Source: Diospyros lotus
Taxonomy: Eukaryota; Streptophyta; Magnoliopsida; Ericales; Ebenaceae
DNA: 64,000 bases
Assembly: GCF_014633365.1 (NCBI RefSeq)
Contig: NC_068344.1
Location: 19,545,669 to 19,609,668 of the forward strand
Direction of reading: 5' to 3'
Below, piece after piece: positions 11,436 to 22,089 of the stretch; the stretch's first letter is position 1; every line of letters begins with the position of its first letter. Position numbers and translations under genes: made by a program. Under the pieces are notes generated by a model. That model saw nothing but the letters and a program-made list of their open reading frames with translations, had not been told where the DNA came from and searched no databases.

Positions 11436-12989
11436 CTAATTCAAAGCCCCAAGAAATCCATTGCCCTGGCCAGGAGCCCTATTTGTGAATTCCAAATCAG
11501 TAAATTCAATATTGCCTGGAGCATCTATTATTTTCGCTCCCTGGGGAGCTTCCTGCCCAATTGGTATATCTAACTCTAGCACATACAGGCTCCATGGACC
11601 AACAGGCTTCTCAAGAGGCTTTTCCTCTTCATCCAAAAATGCCTCAGGGGGTGAGGGATCAAGATCCCCTACAACTTCCAATCGCGGACCTCCACTATCT
11701 TCTCGCTAGAATAGATGACATCAAAAAGGTCAGTGTCCAGGCGCTTTATCTCTAAATACTCTAGAGTTAAGTAAAATCCATACTTCATGAAGCCTAAAGC
11801 ATACCTCTCCTTCTCCTCGAAGCATACCCGATGTAACGACCTATTAATGGGTCTAGAATTTTATGAGAAATATAATTTTATTATGTGTGATGCATTTCAA
11901 GAATTTTCCAAATTAAATGGGTCAAAATATTTTATGTGTTTATAAAAAGGGAAATTAATGGAAATGTTAAATCAAGGAAAAATGAAATGTAAGTGAAAAA
12001 TTAAAATGAAGTATAAATGGGGTTGATCTTGTCAACAAATGGGTTGGGCCAATGATTGAAAGGCCTAAATGGGATGGATTGTTGGAAGATTTAAAATAAA
12101 CCCATCTCTAATGGATTGGGCTGCTGAAATTGGGTTAAGCCCAAGTGCAAATTGTGTTGTATTTTATTTAAGTTAAATGAAATGGGTTGGGATCAAGTTG
12201 AAGAGTTACCCCAGTGGGCTTAATAAATGTGTTGGGCCATTGATTTGGGCTTGGTCCCATGTGTATAATAGTGTGAGTTAATTAAAAAAAAGGGAAAAAA
12301 GCAAATGAAAAAAGGGAAATTACCTAAGGGGTAAGATATTTTAGTTTGTGTGTGTGTGTGTGCAAGTGAGGGCAAATGTGGAAGCAAAGAAAAGAGAGTG
12401 ATGGGAGTAGTTGGGGAGCAGATGTGCATGCCATGCCCTTCTCATTTTCTTGTCTCCTTCTTTCTTCTTCTTCTCATCTTCTTCCTCCTCCTCCCAACTC
12501 TCTCATTTTCCTTCTTTGTTTTCTTCTTCTTTATTTCCTTTTTCTTCTCTTCTAGGGAGTCTAAAAGCTCAAAGGAGTGGGGGGTTTTTTGCAACTGGTT
12601 CTTCTTCTCTTTAGGCACCAACCAACTTAAGGCAAACTCCTTCTCTTCTTCTTCTTCTTTCAAGAAAACATCGAATATCTATTTCTTTTAAATGATGGAT
12701 GAGATGTTTCTTTTATATAAATGATCATGGATTTTATCCTTGTGGTAGTCTTGAGGACCATTTTTGTAGTTAAGGGATTTTATTCCATTTCTTTCAAAAT
12801 TTATAGGTTTTCTCTTAAAGTGTTGTTGAGTCTCATAGATAGTCTCGATGGGGTTTGTTCACCCCATGTTTTCCTTCAAGGAATGGCATTTTTGGGTTAG
12901 GAAACCAACTATGGGGTTAGGTGTATCTTATGTGCTCTTTTGTTCTGCATTCGTGTTTGTTCGTGACCCTTATCATGAATTCGGTAGAC

Positions 12990-13235
12990 TAAAGTAGTCT
13001 TTTCGATCGACATAGGTCATCCAGTAGCTTGTATGTAGCTTCAATTGAAGGGTCGGTCGACCTAAGATTATGAATAAGCATTCTGCCCAACTTTGGTCGA
13101 CTGAAGTTAAGCTTCGGTTGACTTAAGTCAGAGTTCAATCAACCTAAGTTAAATTTCAATTGATTGAAGCTTAAAATCCAGCATTCTGCCCAACTTCAGT
13201 TGACCCAAGTTGAACTTCGGTTGACCTAAGATATT
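12990..13235. repeat. Array of degenerate TCGACCTAAG motifs
   Basis: About eight copies of a motif around GGTCGACCTAAG / GGTTGACCTAAG are spaced some 25-40 bp apart inside the solo LTR. The position and look are comparable with the GTCGACTG arrays of the SIRE-like LTRs at 19411 and 24185 although the elements are unrelated. Confidence 0.65.
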
Positions 13236-14167
13236 TAGCCATTTTAGCACCCACATTTTTTCAGCACAAGGAGTTCTATACACCTTGCTCTCTTTTGGGC
13301 ATAACTCTTTGTAGAAATATTGGAATTGAGATCTTTTTTTTTTTTTTTTTTGTAATTTAGACTTGATAAGGTTCAATTTGGTATAGGATTTTAACCATTT
13401 GGACAACAATTGAGCTTGTGGGATTCCTTTGAAATGTATGCTTGATTCGTAGCTTCTCCTTGCTTAAAATTCGTTCAATCTTAAATTCTAGAATCGAATA
13501 CTTCCACCTTGACCCGTTTATCAATATTATCAAATAATTGCACTTAATTGATGTGGTGGAACCTATTTAAATATTGAATTGTGTGAAATAACTGAGAATC
13601 TTAGTGGGTAAAAATTAAGGATGTGTGAATGTTATTTGTTAGAGCTTTGCTTGTGGCTACGTTGCATTGCATTGTGTTACTATATTATTTCTCATTATGA
13701 TGTTGGGTCATGAGTCGCATTCATTGGGGGGTCATGCTTTATGTGTGTTGAGAGTGTGAACATTGGCATGACACGGTTGGCTTGTTAGTGCTGACTTGTG
13801 TATGTTAGGCGAGCATATACATCAAAGCAACTCGGGCCGTGTGTTGGGACCATGTATTAGCCAAAGGCCTACTGGACTGAGGACACTGGATGAGAGATAA
13901 CTAATAGGCTATCAGAGTAACTTGGGCCATGTGTTGGGATCGTGTATAAGCCAAAGGTTGGGGGTATTGGACTGGGGATGTTGGACCAATGGGGGGTCAC
14001 TGGTAATAGTATGGCTTGATGCTTGGCTTGGAGGGGCCTTACCATCACATTAATACTGCAAAAGCCATTGTAATACCCCAAGAGCCTAGAGAAGAGTAGT
14101 TTATATCGAGGATAAGTAAGGAAGGAAACAACACCAGCTGGATACCTTTTAGGTTGAATGTTGGCAA

Positions 14168-14250
14168 AGAACTCCCAAGTTAAGCGTGCTTGACCTGGGG
14201 TAATCCAAGGATGGGTGACCCCCTTGGGAAGTTCATGTAGGCCCATCAGG
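14168..14250 (+). ncRNA. 5S rRNA-derived segment in the Cassandra 5' LTR
   Basis: AACTCCCAAGTTAAGCGTGC (14170) followed by AAGGATGGGTGACC (14207-14220) and TTGGGAAGTTC matches the middle and 3' part of plant 5S rRNA, including the A-box and C-box of the internal Pol III promoter. Cassandra LTRs are known to be transcribed from this promoter. This is not a functional 5S gene. The same segment recurs at 14588-14668 in the 3' LTR. Confidence 0.9.
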
Positions 14251-14587
14251 GTAAGTTGTTCTGGTCCTTCTTATCGCTTGATGCGGGATGTTACAGGTGG
14301 TATCAGAGCCGACCCTTGGAGAAGGCGGTCCAATGAGTGCAGGGGAGTGGCGCCGGGGCGCGAGGCCTGATCAAGGAGCGGCTTTTGGCAGGCTTCTAGG
14401 ACGGCAGCCTCCAAAGGGGAGAAGGTCTGGAACCAGTTGTAAGGTTGCATAACGAGGACGTCATGTGCTTAAGGGGGGGGGGAGAATATAATACCCCAAG
14501 AGCCTAGAGAAGAGTAATATATATCGAGGATAAGTAAGGAAGAAAACAACACTAGCTGGATACCTTTTGGGCTGAATGTTGGTAAGG

Positions 14588-14668
14588 AACTCCCAAGTTA
14601 AGCGTGCTTGACCTGGGGTAATCTAAGGATGGGTGACCCCCTTGGGAAGTTCATGTAGGCCCATCAGG
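14588..14668 (+). ncRNA. 5S rRNA-derived segment in the Cassandra 3' LTR
   Basis: Second copy of the 5S-like segment, with AAGTTAAGCGTGCTTGACC and GGATGGGTGACC conserved. It differs from the 5' LTR copy by a few transitions. Confidence 0.9.
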
Positions 14669-17600
14669 GTAAATTGTTTCGGTCTTTTTATCGCTCGATA
14701 CGAGATATTACAGCCATCGTATTCCTTATGTGATGTATAGCATGGTGGGAAGTGGTGGTGGAAATTGGCTTGTGATTGTAATGCGCAAGATTAGGGGTTT
14801 GAGTCCCACAACAATTGCATCTTGTGATGCATAAGACTGGAAGGTTTGAGTCCTACAATAGTTGTATCTTGTGATCCGTAGGACTGGAGGGTTTGAGTCC
14901 CATAACAACTTGTGATCTTGATGTAATTGTGAGTGCTTTAGTATGATGATGACGGTGATGGAGATGATATTTATGGATGTGGTATGAGAACTTGGGCTCA
15001 AGTTATTGATTTGATAGTTTGCCCTTAGCTGCTGGCAGGTTTGTAATCAGGGTCTTAGGCGCCAGTGTATGCATTTTATGTGGGCCCTAAGGACCATATG
15101 TGTGCATCTATGAATTTATGTTATGGTTGGATATCATGTTATATAACCACATGACATGGATTTTGTGTCGTTTATGTATATATGATGCATGTGATTAAAG
15201 GGGCCTTGTGTGCCAATCTGTTATACATGTACATGGTTACCTTATGGGATTGAAAATGTGTTTTGATAAAATGTAAGAAATTATATTTCTTTGAGGATGT
15301 TGTTGTCAAGTATAGAAGGCATGAATCCAATTGATGTCTAGATGTCGGGTAGTGATTTTTTCTTGGCTCTGAGTTATTCATACCTTCATGTATTGATCTA
15401 TTGATGCTTCCCTTTGCTATATACTTGCTGAGCCTTGTGGCTCACCTTGTTTTCTTTTTGTCATTCTAGGAAAAGGGAAAGCAGTTGTTGAGGGCGAGTC
15501 TAATGAGATTTGAGCCCAGTGTTAGATGTGTATAGAGATATCCTAGCTAAATTTTTATTGGGGATTGTTTCATTGAGGGCATGTTAAGTGAGGAATTGTA
15601 TTTCATAAATCACATTAATGCCCTTGTATTTTGAGTTGTATGGCTAATGTGCCCAAAAAGATATGTAAATCAAATTATTGTTGGAAATATGCTATTTGGC
15701 TCCTGATGTTCAGTAAGCAAGGAAAGAAAAAAAAATGTGTGAGTGATTTTTTGTATCTGTATCCATTTTGAATGGACATTCTCTTAGACTTCCTATGCTA
15801 GTAGGTAAATCCGGGAGCAGGTCTTGACACTTTAGACGCCCGATATTCCTTAACTGTTCTAGCCTTGATGGCCTAGATCGTCATCCCCCTAAGCTAATTA
15901 GATAGCTCATCAGCCTGCCACTTCTCTTCCAAAAACTGGGAGTGAGCCTCCTCTCTTTCCTGAATGGCTTGCTTTAGCTTAGCAGATAACTTAGAGTCTG
16001 TCGCTGATAGCAATGCCTCATTCTTCCTCAAATACTCATTATCCTTATTCAATGAGGCATTCTCTTTCTTTATCTCTTTTTCCTCGCACTCCAGTCTAGA
16101 GACCAGCTTCTCGAGCTCTTTGAGGCCCTGGACTTCGCTCTTGAGGCTCCTCACCTGCCTTGGAAATATAGAGTGCGCTAGACTATCTCTTCCCTCTCGT
16201 CTCGAGGCTTGAGCATATCAACCCAAGCCATCATCGTGGCCTTTGCCTGGCGTTGTATCCCCTATAAAGAAAAAACCTACATATCATAAGTTGCAATACA
16301 TATAAAGGGACGTTAAAAAGAAATCCCAAGTCTCCCTTACCTTAGTTAAACACATCTCTGCTTGGTCAATCTAGCTCAGAGTATCTCCTATGAACCTTGC
16401 ATCATCTCGCGACATAAATGAGGTATACATCAACCTCACCGTAACACTCGGCTTCGCAATCATGTCAGTATCTAAGAGCCCCTGGTAGACCAAAAATTTA
16501 TGCCCCTCTACCTGTTGTTGTCTAGCTTGCGCCACTCCCTAATAAATGGGGCATAAGTTTGGGAAATGGGGTGGATGTGCCCCAATCTCCAAAGCCAATG
16601 TTCTCTTCCCCTGTCGCTCTGTCGGTTGCGAAAAAGAATAATTGTTGATGGCTTGATTCTATCCATGATCCTCTCTAGTTCCTCTTAGGCCACGTCATCT
16701 TCCCCAGCTTCCTACTCCCATGCAAGAGCTGCGATAGCCACTTGGGACCTCAAGCTCAGTGGTAATGCTTTTGGAATTTATCAGGCGTGGAAGATAGCTG
16801 CAAATCCTCCATCATAAAGCTCAAAAAATTATGTGAAAGGGGGTCAATGGAAGTTCCCGCCAAGCTTGGGCCTATGTCATCTATTATAGCCCTTTTGTTC
16901 CTTTAGGCCTATAGAGTTTATTCTCTCTCGGCTTCTTCTGAAAAAGAGCCTGAGACGTCAGCAACTATGTCTCTTATAGGATGTCCTGTGTACGTCACTT
17001 AACTTCTTGCTGCCTAGCCCGCGTTAACCTTTGAAGCCACCTTATTTTTGCACGGCCACAAATCAAATCATTAGTGCAATTATCAAAATCAATATCAAAA
17101 CAACATAAAAAATGCCAAATAAAAGATAAAGGTCTAGGTGAGCACCCCTAGGGTCTGCGTCCCCTTCGATCGCCTCCGAGTCCTTAGCAATATTCACCTC
17201 TTCACCATTTCTCTCCTCTTTTCTTTCTCCCTCATTATTATTTAACGAAGAGGGTGGTTGGGACATGATCGCATGAGTTTGAGCTAGTTTCAAAGGGCTT
17301 GCGTTATCATTTATTAAATCCGTTAAAAATATTTGGCCTCCCTCAACCAACTTATTGATTTCATCTTGGTGATCCTCCACCAGCAAATCTACATATGCCT
17401 AATCGCATCTCTCACTCCTTATTATTTGTGGTACGCTAGTATCGGGACAACCCCCAACGTCCCCTAAGCAGTGTGACCACAATCCATCGAGTCTCAAAAT
17501 CATCTATCTTTCTAGGTCCACCCCTAAACAATTTAGTTCTAAAACAGGTCTGTTGAAGGGTCACAAATTCTTTATCCCCTTAAATAATGCAAGCATGGTA

Positions 17601-18844
17601 AAAACAACGCAATAAGGACGTTATGGTTTCACCCTCCGCTCCTTACACTAAATAAAAAATCTCATCAGCATGACCCTATCATTTGGGTGAAACTGGGTTG
17701 GTGCTAGAATCTTCTCTCGTAAACATTGGCAGTAAATTATCTAAATAAATCCCTACATCTCCTCCCTTAACATTGGTAGTAAATTCTTTGCTGCTATGAG
17801 CCCTTGGCTTCCACGATAGAGGGATGCAAAAATGATCTCGCAATATCCCTAACATCTTTGCTTTCAAGACTGAAGGAGATAGTAATATCAATGGGAGCTA
17901 GTTTAAAATCCATTTTTACCTTAACATGTTAGAATTTTTTCCAGAAAGAGCGAGTGTTCAGAAGAAACAGATAGCTTCAGGAGCTAAGAGCGGGAAAAGG
18001 TCTTCAGGTGAGTATAGAGTCTTTAGGAAGTTCTAGATTACTCAAGCTCTTCGAGGAACATGTGTGGTCCATATGGGACCACCAGATATTTATACGCAAA
18101 TCAAGTAACCTAAGCGTCACAAGTCCCTCATAGACTCTCCTCTGATGAGCCATTTGACACCTACTTATTCTACTATTCCCTTTGCCTTTCAGCCTAAGGT
18201 AAGTGTAGAGAGCTATTATTATGGGGCGTCCTATAATTTTCCAAAATTTCCTAAGTCTCAGAAGCATTATCGAAATGTCTTATCCCCTAGAAAGTCTCTG
18301 GGGCAGTAACCTCCTTGACCCCAATGGGTTCTAGGGATCGGCATGCATCATTTTATGCTAAAGTCCTCGAACACCCATCGGGGTCTCCCATACCAAGCCA
18401 TCTAGTGGCCCCAAGCCCCTTAGAAGCCACCTGGAGATAGCTATCGAGATAGTTCACCCTGAAATCTGCTCTAGGCCCTCCAAGCCTCCTGAAGGTACCC
18501 TTTCGAAAGAGCCATCCTACTCAACCGTGCATCCCACCATTTTGCCTATAAATAGGCTGCACCTTAATGAATTCAGGATCTTTTGGACCCCTAACCCGAC
18601 CTTCTACCACTTTATGTTCTCATATTAATGTCAAGCCATTGAGCTGACACTCTTTCTCTAAACCCCATTCGGGAACAGTGATATAACTTATGAACCCTTT
18701 CAGGGCACAAACTCATGTATCTAAAACTATACACTAGGCATCATCATTCATTCTATTTAGAGCATACATTGGACATACTCTCAGATTTTAGTCTAACTTA
18801 GGTATCGGAGGGCCCACATGGGAGAGTCTCCCTCATGGCTTTCT

Positions 18845-20413
18845 TGTTGAGCCAAGTTGCTCCAATTAACCTATTATGTATTTTGATGTTTAACAAAACA
18901 TAATTTTAGTAAAACTATTTTTAGTATGTTTAAAACCCCTAATGGATTTTTTATATGTGTTAAGTATTATAGTATTTTGTGTATCAAAACGAACCAAGAA
19001 ATGCTATTTGATTCTAAGTAGAATATTAGCACACTATAAGGGAACATATAAGAAAATATTTTCCTTTTGGAAAACTAACTCCCGGTATTTTCATAGCTAG
19101 TATTCATTATTGTGAATTTTTCAAATAATGGAAAGTATGTATTTTGGAAGTGTTAAATCGTCAAAATCGAAATTTGTTCTAAAACCCAAAATCTACTTTC
19201 TTATCTATTTGGATTTTGATTTTTTAGATATTTTTATTGAATCCAAATGGGGGGTACTTTGTTATTTACATTTATGTATTAAAGTAAATGGAAGGTAAAA
19301 TATAAATAAAAGAAAATGTGGACATTTACTTATGTAAATATCTTGTAATAAATTTATGCTATGTATTGTTTTATCAAAGCAAATCTTATTTTTCTGAAAT
19401 CTGGACTGAGAGTCGACTCCCAGTGAGGGACAGTCGACTGTAAGTCAATGGCAGTCGATTGTGGATGTGCATCAGTCGATATAGCTGAGCATTGTTTATG
19501 CAGAGTTGAGGTAGCCGAGAGTGGGTTTTGGCCAGTCAACTGTAGAGTCGACTGTAGGCCAATGAGAGTCGATTGTCTGTGTGAAAGTCGACTGCGGGTT
19601 GAGCGAGAGTCGACTATCGGCAGCGAGAGTCGACTGTGGGTGTCGCGGAGTCGACTGTCAGTTTGAGCACTCGACTGCCAGACTCCAACGGTCAGATTTT
19701 TGGAGCTGTTGCAGATCGTTTTGGGAGCCCCATTATAAATATCAAAGGGAGAAATCTTGAGAAGGCTAATGCTCTACCATTTCCTATCTTCCTAAAGCAC
19801 ACCCAAGCTCTCAAGCACTCAATAAAAGCAATCCAAGGCCCAAGGAGCTTCAAAGATCTATCCATTGGAGCCTCAAGGCAAAGAAGAAGTTTTCTTCTTA
19901 TTGGTAACTTGTATCATTTCATTTTGCCTTGTATATTGTTCTTGTATTGATATCCATTGTAGTCCAAGTGTGTTGGACATAGGATTGATTTATTTGTATT
20001 AGATTGTGGATTGTGAGTGGCATCCTAGAGCCCAAGTAATCTAGGTGTATTATTGTGTTGTATTAGTTTCCGGGGTGAGCTAAGGGAAAACCTCGGGGTG
20101 TACAAGTTTGCTAGGTGTTATTGTGTGGAAACGTATTGGTGGTTTTACTGGAACCTCAAGTGTCGGTTTGATCTTGAGAGAGTGGAGTAGGTGTTGGATA
20201 CACCGAACCACTATATATCTTGTGTTTATATTGTGGTTGTTTGTGTATTTATATTGCTATTATTTCCAAACAACATATATATTTATAACAAGTGTATTTT
20301 GTGTATAAGAAAATCTCAAGAGTTTTAAAAAGGAAAGAATCGATTCAATAAGTTTTAATCACTCAATTCACCCCTCCTCTTGAGTGGCCATTGTGTGTGT
20401 CAAGGGACCAATA
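18845..20413 (+). repeat. 5' LTR of the SIRE-like element
   Basis: 1569 bp, starts TGTTGAGCCAAG and ends GGGACCAATA, followed by the PBS. It contains the GTCGACTG array at 19411-19678. Confidence 0.9.
19411..19678. repeat. Array of about 12 AGTCGACTG motifs in the 5' LTR
   Basis: About twelve copies of AGTCGACTG or one-base variants (AGTCGATTG, AGTCAACTG, AGTCGACTA) lie 10-40 bp apart. The core GTCGAC is palindromic. Tandem motifs in copia U3 regions are known enhancers in tobacco Tnt1/Tto1; a similar role here is an inference. Confidence 0.85.
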
Positions 20414-20415
20414 AT

Positions 20416-20429
20416 TGGTATCAGAGCGG
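20416..20429 (+). promoter_or_regulatory. Primer binding site of the SIRE-like element
   Basis: TGGTATCAGAGCGG, complementary to the 3' end of initiator tRNA-Met, lies 2 bp after the 5' LTR. Confidence 0.9.
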
Positions 20430-20481
20430 GTCCTACAATATTTGTGATCATCAATCTCAAATTTTAGGATAAGATCTTAAA

Positions 20482-22089
20482 ATGGCCTCATATGTATCTA
20501 ATGGTATTGTTGAGGGAACTTCTCCCTCCCGTCCCCCATTCTTTGATGGAACCAATTATAGCTATTGGAAAATGAGGATGGAATCCTACATCTTTTCAAT
20601 TAGTTATCTTTTGTGGAAACTTGTTAGGGATGGGTTTACATTATCTAAGGAAGAAGAAAAAGATTGGAGTGAAGAAGATATAAATAATCTTGAAATGAAC
20701 CATAGGGTCAAATATATATTGTTTTGTTCTATATTGCCTAGTGAGTATGAACAAATCTCTTCATGCCCCACATCTCATGAAATATGGAAAAAATTAGAAG
20801 TTATGTATGAAGGGACCGATCAAGTTAAGGATACTAGAATAAATCTTTTGATGTCCCAATATGAAGGGTTCAAATTGTTAGCCAATGAGACCATTAGTGA
20901 TATGAATGCTAGATTTCAAAAATTGGTTAACTCTCTAAAGATGCTTGGCAAGGTTATCCCCGAAAGTGATCAAGTAAAGAAAATACTTAGGTCACTTAGT
21001 ATAGATTGGCAACCTATGGTTATCGCTATCACTCAAGCCAAAGATCTTCGAGTCTTGAAAATGGAAGAGCTCATAGGGAATCTCTTAACCCACGAGTTAG
21101 TTCTTAATCAAATGAAAGAACCCATAAAGAAGATAAAGAATATAGCTTTAAAATCTAAATTTTTAACTAGTAGTGAAAGTGAGTCTTCTAGTGAAAATGA
21201 TGAAGATGTAATTCTCCTAGAAAAGACTTTAAAGAGCTTAATGAAAAAGCAAGGTAAGGGTAGTAAGAAATCGCTTCCTACTTGCTACAATTGCCAAGAA
21301 GTTGGGCATTATAAAAATGAGTGTCCAAACGAAGAGAAAGAAAACAAATATAAGAAGAAGAAGAAACATTGAAAATATCCAAAAAGGCATGCTTTCAATG
21401 CATGGGATGCAAATGAATCTTCCCAATCCGAAAAAGAAGAGGCACAAGTGTGTTTCATGGCCTTTGAGGATGTAGAAGAGGAAAATTTAGGAGTTGATGA
21501 ACTCCAAGAGGCATTTAAAGAATTATTTGCTAAATTTAAGTCTCTTAAGAAGGAATTTAAGAATGCAAAGAAATATTTTGCTAAGGAAAAAGAAGATCTT
21601 GAAGAAGAGAATGAGTCTTTGAAAAATGAAATAGAAATCTTAAAAGAAAAGATTGTAGAGTTCAAAGAAGAAAATGAGTCTTTAGAAGAAAAGCTTAAAA
21701 AGAAAAATGAAGCAAAAACGGATGATAAAATGTTTGAAAAATTCCCCATATTGGAGAAAGAAATATTTGTTTTAAAAGCTCAAAACTCCAAACTCACTTT
21801 AGAAAAGGGTGCAATAGAGAAGTCTTTGGCAAGCTTAATTGTGAAAAAGAATTTTAATCCCCCAAAGCCAAAGCCAAAGCCAAAATATCAAAAGAAATAT
21901 TGGAAACCATATAGATGGACTCCCCAACCCCCTAAGAGAAATGAAATTAAAATTTGGGTGCCAAAAGGGGTAGTTCAACAAATGAGAGCCTTAGATCCCC
22001 CTAAAGGGTCCAACACAAAGGCAAAGGGCATTCAAGAGCCAAAAGCCAAAGGTCCCATGTTTAGATGGGTGCCCAAGGCTAAGACTTAG
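20482..22089 (+). pseudogene. SIRE-like gag with in-frame TGA
   Basis: The ATG at 20482 opens a 296-codon frame with a UBN2-type copia gag: FFDGTNYSYWKMRMESYI near residue 20, IWKKLEVMYEG in the middle, acidic SESESSSENDED, and a zinc knuckle CYNCQEVGHYKNEC at about residues 268-281 that would bind the element's RNA. A TGA at 21370-21372 follows KKKKKH. The same frame then stays open to 22089 with a cysteine-free, E/K-rich coiled coil (21490-21830) and a basic PKPKPKPKYQKKYW tail. SIRE-type gags usually continue without a stop here, so this is either a nonsense mutation (TGG to TGA is likely) or a readthrough codon. No protease or polymerase follows. Confidence 0.85.

Larger units (their letters stand above)
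14069..14712 (+). mobile_element. Cassandra TRIM retrotransposon, copy 1
   Basis: A 644-bp element with LTRs 14069-14295 and 14487-14712, PBS TGGTATCAGAGCC (14298-14310, initiator tRNA-Met type), a purine tract AAGGGGGGGGGGAG before the 3' LTR, and exact target duplications GCCAT at 14064-14068 and 14713-14717. Each LTR contains a 5S rRNA-derived segment, the hallmark of Cassandra. It encodes no protein, so reverse transcriptase must come from other elements. LTRs differ by roughly 8%, mostly transitions. It sits in the gypsy solo LTR. Confidence 0.95.
11832..15838 (+). mobile_element. Gypsy (Del/Tekay-type) solo LTR carrying a Cassandra TRIM
   Basis: It starts TGTAACGACC and has a matching inverted end AGGTCTTGACA at 15829, followed by nine more bases. 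CCCGA flanks it exactly at 11827-11831 and 15839-15843. Excluding Cassandra it is about 3.36 kb, and near 15425-15480 it shows GCTGAGCCTTGTGGCTCACC followed by an intron-end-like TTCTAGG, features of long Tekay-type LTRs. It contains no PBS or coding domain, so it is a solo LTR. The nine bases beyond the inverted end are unexplained: either a terminal variant or a shifted duplication. Confidence 0.7.
11436..17913 (-). pseudogene. Antisense ORF of the Tat element (Transposase_28-like with coiled coil), decayed
   Basis: Runs opposite to the element. Pieces on the minus strand: an N-terminal part from an ATG at 17913 with motifs such as VGIYLDNLL (17679-17891), similar in layout to plant 'putative gypsy-type transposon' (Transposase_28) proteins; an acidic linker (17063-17386); a coiled coil rich in E/K/L heptads (15894-16154); a charged tail with EEKERYALGF before 11827 and a C-terminal acidic end to 11436. 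Frames shift between pieces, so introns or decay are likely. Collapsing the nested insertion at 11832-15838 to one CCCGA copy joins the tail in a single reading frame. Antisense ORFs near the 3' LTR are a documented trait of Tat elements; their role is unknown. Domain assignment is by eye and tentative. Confidence 0.5.

Noticed and set aside
12350..12691. 113-codon ORF rich in F/S/L and its K/E-rich antisense
   Set aside because: Product of CTT/CTC low-complexity sequence in the solo LTR.
13869..14246. 125-codon minus-strand ORF
   Set aside because: It is the antisense of the Cassandra LTR and flanking solo LTR; its conserved-looking part is the 5S-derived segment.
14168..14250. Genuine 5S rRNA gene
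   Set aside because: Only the internal-promoter half is 5S-like and it sits in both LTRs of a complete TRIM with target duplications.
17063..17386. Membrane protein with C-terminal hydrophobic tail
   Set aside because: The tail is probably translated intron or decayed sequence of the Tat antisense ORF, as the frame is lost on both sides.
20416..20429. tRNA-Met gene at TGGTATCAGAGC sites (14298, 20416, 48918, 50703, 62496)
   Set aside because: Only the short primer-complementary sequence is present, right next to LTR ends.
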